NCBI GenBank assembly: GCA_934180065.1
Contig: CAKPRA010000038.1
Location: forward strand, 1 to 17,138
DNA from: an uncultured Clostridia bacterium
GTDB lineage: Bacteria; Bacillota; Clostridia; TANB77; CAG-508
DNA length: 17,138 nt
Direction: 5' to 3'
Shown here: piece by piece, positions 14,017 through 17,138 of the stretch
Position numbering within the stretch: position 1 is the stretch's first letter
How the letters are laid out: the number at the start of each line of letters is the position of its first letter
Made by a program: the position numbers and the translations under genes
Notes under the pieces: model-generated
Seen by the model: the letters and a program-made list of their open reading frames with translations, nothing else
The model's database searches: none
What the model was told of the DNA's origin: nothing

Positions 14017-14966
14017 TTAATTCTTCTCCCATATTGCAGTTAGAGTATGGTTTTCTGACCTATTAACAATAGAATTAGAATCAATTATTTCGAATTTTTC
14101 AATTCTTCCATTTAATCCAAATAGATTTTTAGCATTCCATCCTTTAAAAGTATAACCATCTCTCACTGGTACTGGCAATTCTCCATATTCCTGACCATAG
14201 TTTACTTTTTTAGAAATTTGATTTACTCCATCATAATTTGCTAAACTGCCTCCATTTAAGTCAAATGTTACAATGTATTGTTTCTGTATGTCGTCTATAA
14301 TTTGTTTACCTGTTGTTTCTATATCTAATATAATGTTTTTGTCCATCCATTTACTGTCTAGAGCATCATTTGCGTCACACTCTTCTTGAGTTAAACCTGT
14401 TTCATATTTCCATTGCCAGTATAGTGTTTTGGTTTCAGTTTTATTTTCGTCATTTGCAGCAAAATATCCTATTAAATTTATTTGTCCATTTTCTTTATAT
14501 AATGCATTTGTCATTTCTTCATTTGAATAAAACATTAAATTTTCTGGTATTTGTGTTAAATTAATATCAATATTATACTGCAAAGAAACTTGTGTATCTG
14601 TCGCATTTACATTGAATTCTAAAGCTCCTTTTGTATTAGGTGCGACTTTGGTTCTATCAACTTTTTCTGTATCATTTTCATATCTCGTTTGTGCCAAATC
14701 AATTGACAAATTTTCTGAACTACCTGTTGTTACATTAAACGACAACTTTGCTATACTTGATCTTACATTTCCATTCATTAATGTTCTATATCTTGCTATT
14801 GCATACGTTGATATTAATACTATTACTGTTATTATGAATATTATAATTATGTATTTATTATTTATTTTTCTATTGTTCGAATTATTTGGTTGATTTCTCT
14901 TTGCTTTATGTTGACTAAAGTATGTTTCTCTAGAAAATCAATGTTTTCCTGTCTTTTTTTTTTCAA
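14017..14966 (-). pseudogene. Membrane-anchored surface protein with C-terminal InlB-type repeat, frameshifted near its N-terminus
   Basis: The long open part (from the ATG at 14778) encodes an extracytoplasmic beta-rich region (RSSIAKLSFNVTTGSSENLS) and a C-terminal Listeria-Bacteroides (InlB B-type) repeat: YIVTFDLNGGS, PVPVRDGYTFKGWN, HTLTAIWEKN. Upstream in the same frame, 14779-14937 encode a basic segment and a membrane helix (YIIIIFIITVIVLISTYAIA) but no usable start codon before a stop at 14938. A TTG at 14966 with AGAGGAA 6 nt upstream, behind a good promoter, opens a 34-codon frame (MKKKRQENIDFLEK...). That frame ends at 14862, one base out of register with the rest. Restoring one base between about 14865 and 14937 would join them into one protein of about 316 residues. 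The protein probably binds other surfaces or sits in the cell envelope; exact role unknown. Confidence 0.65.
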
Positions 14967-15003
14967 ACTATTCCTCTTTTGTTCTTTATAATTATTAATT
15001 CAA

Positions 15004-15032
15004 ATTATAACCTACAAGTAATTATTTATCAA
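15004..15032 (-). promoter_or_regulatory. Predicted SigmaA promoter for the surface protein gene
   Basis: On the minus strand TTGATA (15027-15032) lies 17 nt from a perfect TATAAT (15004-15009). The ribosome site AGAGGAA (14971-14977) and a TTG start at 14966 follow. This supports a gene start at 14966 rather than at the internal ATG 14778. Confidence 0.7.
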
Positions 15033-15121
15033 TATTTAAATTGCAATTTTATATTTAAAAATTTTCACATAACCAGCATTATTCTTTAATATAATTTACA
15101 AATATAATTATGGAGAAAAGT

Positions 15122-16450
15122 ATGAAAGTATTAAATGTATTTATAAAAAATGGAATTATTCTAACAATATCATCAATTATATTAAAAACAATCTCAATTA
15201 TTTTTAATATATTTCTATCTAACAAAATATCTAGCAGTGATTTAGGCAGTTGGTCAATCATTATGTCTATTTTTTCATTTTTACTAACAGTTTCACTATC
15301 TGGAGTAAACCTTTCATCAACCAGATTAGTTGCAAAAGAGCACTCATATGGAAATGTAGGAAACATAAAAATAATAATTCGTGACTGTCTAAAATATTGT
15401 CTATTCTTTAGTATATTATCTATTTTGTTGCTACTTAGTTTCAAAAACTATATATTTAACATAATATCTGAAAAATCAATAGACATAAAGTTAATATATC
15501 TATTATCACTAACATTACCATTTTGTTCAATTTCATCTTGTTTAAATGGTTATTTTATGGCTGTTGAAAAAATGAAACCAATTATTATATCACAAACAAT
15601 AGAAGTTATAAGCCAAATTTTAATAAGTGTAATATTTTATAATTTAGGATTCTTCAGCACGACATACAATATATGCTTTACACTCATATTAAGTTTATTA
15701 ATTTCGGATTTTTTATCATTTATATATTTAATAAAAGTATACTCAAAAGACAATAAAATATATAAAAAAATAAAAGCCACACAAAAGAATTTTAAGAAAG
15801 ATGTAATAAAAATATCTCTTCCTGTTGCATTAACAAGTTATATAAAATCTGGCTTATCAACTTTAAAAACAACACTAATTCCAGTTGCATTTATGGCACA
15901 TGGATATTCCTATAACGACTCACTTGGTTATTATGGTCTAATTTCAGGAACAGTATTAACTTTAATATTATTTCCATTTACCTTCTTACAATCATATAAT
16001 AGTTTACTTGTTCCTAAAATTTCATCATATGACCCAAAAAAATCAATAAAAAAAATTAAAAAGATAGCAATAAAAAGTTTATCTCTAACATTTCTATTTG
16101 GATTAATTATAACAATATTTTTTATTCTAACAGCAAATAAAATAGATCAAAAATTTTATAAAACTTTAGATGTTGAATATTATATAAAGGTTCTAGCACC
16201 AATTATAATTTATATTTATATGGATAATATTGTAGATAGTTTACTAAAAAGTCTAGATGCACAAATATATGTTGTAATAATAAATATTGTCGATTTATGT
16301 TTAACAATATTACTAATAAAATATTTCATTCCTATATTTGGAATATCCGCATATATATTAATTTTATATTCAAGTGAAATATTTAATTTTTATACGAGTT
16401 TATTTATTCTTTGTAAAAAAATTAAAAACTTTTATAATAAATCACTTTAA
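15122..16450 (+). CDS. Polysaccharide/lipid flippase of the MOP superfamily (SpoVB/MurJ/PST-like)
   Basis: This 442-residue protein is almost entirely hydrophobic, with about 12 to 14 predicted membrane helices separated by short Lys-rich loops, the layout of MOP-family flippases that move lipid-linked sugars across the membrane. The N-terminus (IKNGIILTISSIILKTISIIFNIFLSN, DLGSWSII) and the middle (ISLPVALTSYIKSGLSTLKTTLIPVAF, PFTFLQSYNSLLVPKIS) resemble SpoVB-type polysaccharide biosynthesis proteins, which act in spore cortex formation, but I cannot tell SpoVB from a general O-antigen-type flippase. ATG 15122 is chosen with GGAG 6 nt upstream; an in-frame ATG at 15110 overlaps that site. 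It is the only complete plus-strand gene here, divergent from the surface protein gene, with a terminator at 16550-16578. Its codons are very AT-rich. Confidence 0.8.
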   Translation: MKVLNVFIKNGIILTISSIILKTISIIFNIFLSNKISSSDLGSWSIIMSIFSFLLTVSLSGVNLSSTRLVAKEHSYGNVGNIKIIIRDCLKYCLFFSILSILLLLSFKNYIFNIISEKSIDIKLIYLLSLTLPFCSISSCLNGYFMAVEKMKPIIISQTIEVISQILISVIFYNLGFFSTTYNICFTLILSLLISDFLSFIYLIKVYSKDNKIYKKIKATQKNFKKDVIKISLPVALTSYIKSGLSTLKTTLIPVAFMAHGYSYNDSLGYYGLISGTVLTLILFPFTFLQSYNSLLVPKISSYDPKKSIKKIKKIAIKSLSLTFLFGLIITIFFILTANKIDQKFYKTLDVEYYIKVLAPIIIYIYMDNIVDSLLKSLDAQIYVVIINIVDLCLTILLIKYFIPIFGISAYILILYSSEIFNFYTSLFILCKKIKNFYNKSL

Positions 16451-16491
16451 ATTCACAAGAAGGACAAAATTCATTGTTATATTATATACAA

Positions 16492-16525
16492 GTTAGTAAC
16501 AATAATATTTACTCCAGTTACTAAC
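16492..16525 (+). repeat. Inverted repeat downstream of the flippase gene
   Basis: GTTAGTAAC (16492-16500) is a perfect reverse complement of GTTACTAAC (16517-16525) with a 16-nt loop, placed between the flippase stop and its terminator. No T run follows, so it is not a terminator by itself. It might stabilise the 3' end of the message. The remaining gap to 16859 (16580-16780) shows nothing I can name. Confidence 0.5.
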
Positions 16526-16549
16526 AACAACATCCCCTTTTATTTTCAG

Positions 16550-16578
16550 AAAAGCACTCTTAACAGAGCGCTTTTTTT
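16550..16578 (+). terminator. Intrinsic terminator of the flippase gene
   Basis: AAAGC-CTCT and AGAG-GCTTT arms pair around TAAC with one internal A/C mismatch, followed by a run of seven T residues on the plus strand. It lies about 100 nt past the flippase stop. Confidence 0.75.
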
Positions 16579-16781
16579 ATATAATATGAAATATCTATTT
16601 TAATACAATATATTATTTTAAATATTACTCACGAGTAAAATTACACTTATATGCCAAACTTTGGTACTATATAAGTATAAAAAATATTATTTGTTTTCTA
16701 CACTTTCCTTTGAAAATAAAATATTTATTTTCACTTTGAGTTTTGAAACTTAAAGTTTTATATTATTTCCTATTATAAAAC

Positions 16782-16827
16782 AAAACATTGTACTTATTTA
16801 ATATGCTAAAAATAAGTACAATGTTTT
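16782..16827. terminator. Strong 18-bp hairpin, terminator after the Rpn-family gene
   Basis: AAAACATTGTACTTATTT (16782-16799) is perfectly complementary to 16810-16827, with a 10-nt loop. T-rich sequence follows on the minus strand. It sits about 30 nt past the stop of the minus-strand gene at the right edge. It may also stop plus-strand transcripts, making a barrier between convergent genes. Confidence 0.75.
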
Positions 16828-16859
16828 CATAGAAATTTGAGTTTATTATAATTTATAAT

Positions 16860-17138
16860 TTATAATTTTTCAATTTCTTCTTTTGTAAGTCCTGTAACTT
16901 CAATTATAAGGCTAATATCTATATTTTTTTCTAACATTTTTTTGGCTACATCTATTTTTTCCTCGGATTTTCCTTCTTCTCTGCCTTGGTTTCTCGCTGC
17001 TGTCATGGCAAACTTTCTATCAATTTCAGCTGTTTCTCTTAAATACGCAATTCTTCTCTCAGCTTCATCTCCACTTAAGTATTCTAGCTCTTCTTCAGCT
17101 TTCTTTACTTTTTCATTCTCTATCATTTTTAGTTCCTC
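16860..17138 (-). CDS. Rpn family PD-(D/E)XK nuclease/putative transposase, C-terminal part
   Basis: Only the C-terminal 92 or so residues are in the window. The frame is open to the right edge (EELK precedes the first ATG at 17126), so the catalytic nuclease domain lies outside. The tail has the pattern seen in many Rpn/PDDEXK_2 proteins of Clostridia: EEELEYLSGDEAERR, a charged helix with GREEGKSEEKIDVAKKMLEK, and the terminal helical motif ISLIIEVTGLTKEEIEKL. Family members are recombination-promoting nucleases present in many copies per genome and are treated as mobile. Stop at 16860, followed by a strong hairpin at 16782-16827. The identification rests on the tail only. Confidence 0.75.
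   Translation of the reverse strand, partial: EELKMIENEKVKKAEEELEYLSGDEAERRIAYLRETAEIDRKFAMTAARNQGREEGKSEEKIDVAKKMLEKNIDISLIIEVTGLTKEEIEKL

Noticed and set aside
15040..15110. SigmaE-type promoter upstream of the flippase gene (TTATATT, CATAACCA)
   Set aside because: Spacing is 12 nt and the -10 matches poorly, so it does not support assigning the gene to sporulation as spoVB.
16845..16872. TTATAATTTA tandem repeats near the stop of the right-edge gene
   Set aside because: Short AT-only repeats are expected by chance at this base composition, and they overlap the stop codon and last codons of that gene.

Overview
The window looks like chromosomal DNA from a very AT-rich, anaerobic, spore-forming member of the Clostridia (Bacillota). 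Three things point there: a class III (oxygen-sensitive) ribonucleotide reductase with its activase, a spoIIGA-sigE sporulation pair, and a Gram-positive division cluster containing divIB, sbp and DUF881 genes. Strong AGGAGG-type ribosome sites are common, and several genes appear to start at TTG.

Layout. Positions 1-254 hold a tandem array of a structured repeat. Next, all on the minus strand and reading right to left, come spoIIGA and sigE (4749-3120) and then nrdD and nrdG (2956-255). A second array of the same repeat family (about 4883-5230) separates spoIIGA from the end of the division cluster. That cluster is also minus strand and is read as murA, divIB/ftsQ, three tandem DUF881 genes, sbp, ftsA, ftsZ (13082-5392), ending at a strong terminator (5319-5350). 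From 13182 rightward the content turns accessory: a small unrecognised gene with its own promoter and operator-like palindrome, a REP-like palindrome, a surface protein with an InlB-type repeat whose reading frame is broken, a plus-strand MOP-family flippase, and the C-terminal end of an Rpn/PD-(D/E)XK nuclease-transposase running off the right edge.

How the genes work together. MurA makes the first committed peptidoglycan precursor. DivIB, FtsA and FtsZ build the septum, with Sbp and the DUF881 proteins as membrane companions. SpoIIGA is the protease that activates pro-SigmaE after asymmetric septation, so division and early mother-cell sporulation genes lie side by side. NrdD and NrdG supply dNTPs anaerobically. 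Two sets of 11-bp-period direct repeats resembling OmpR/PhoP/WalR-family sites lie upstream of ftsA and of nrdD, suggesting (inference) a shared regulator.

The two most unusual signals are (1) a family of 165-170 bp tandem repeats with a conserved core of about 97 nt, long flanking hairpin arms and a base-pairing pattern that fits a plus-strand structured RNA, which I cannot assign to a known family; and (2) single-base disruptions in ftsZ (inside the GTPase signature loop) and near the N-terminus of the surface protein gene. The latter may be assembly errors or real mutations.
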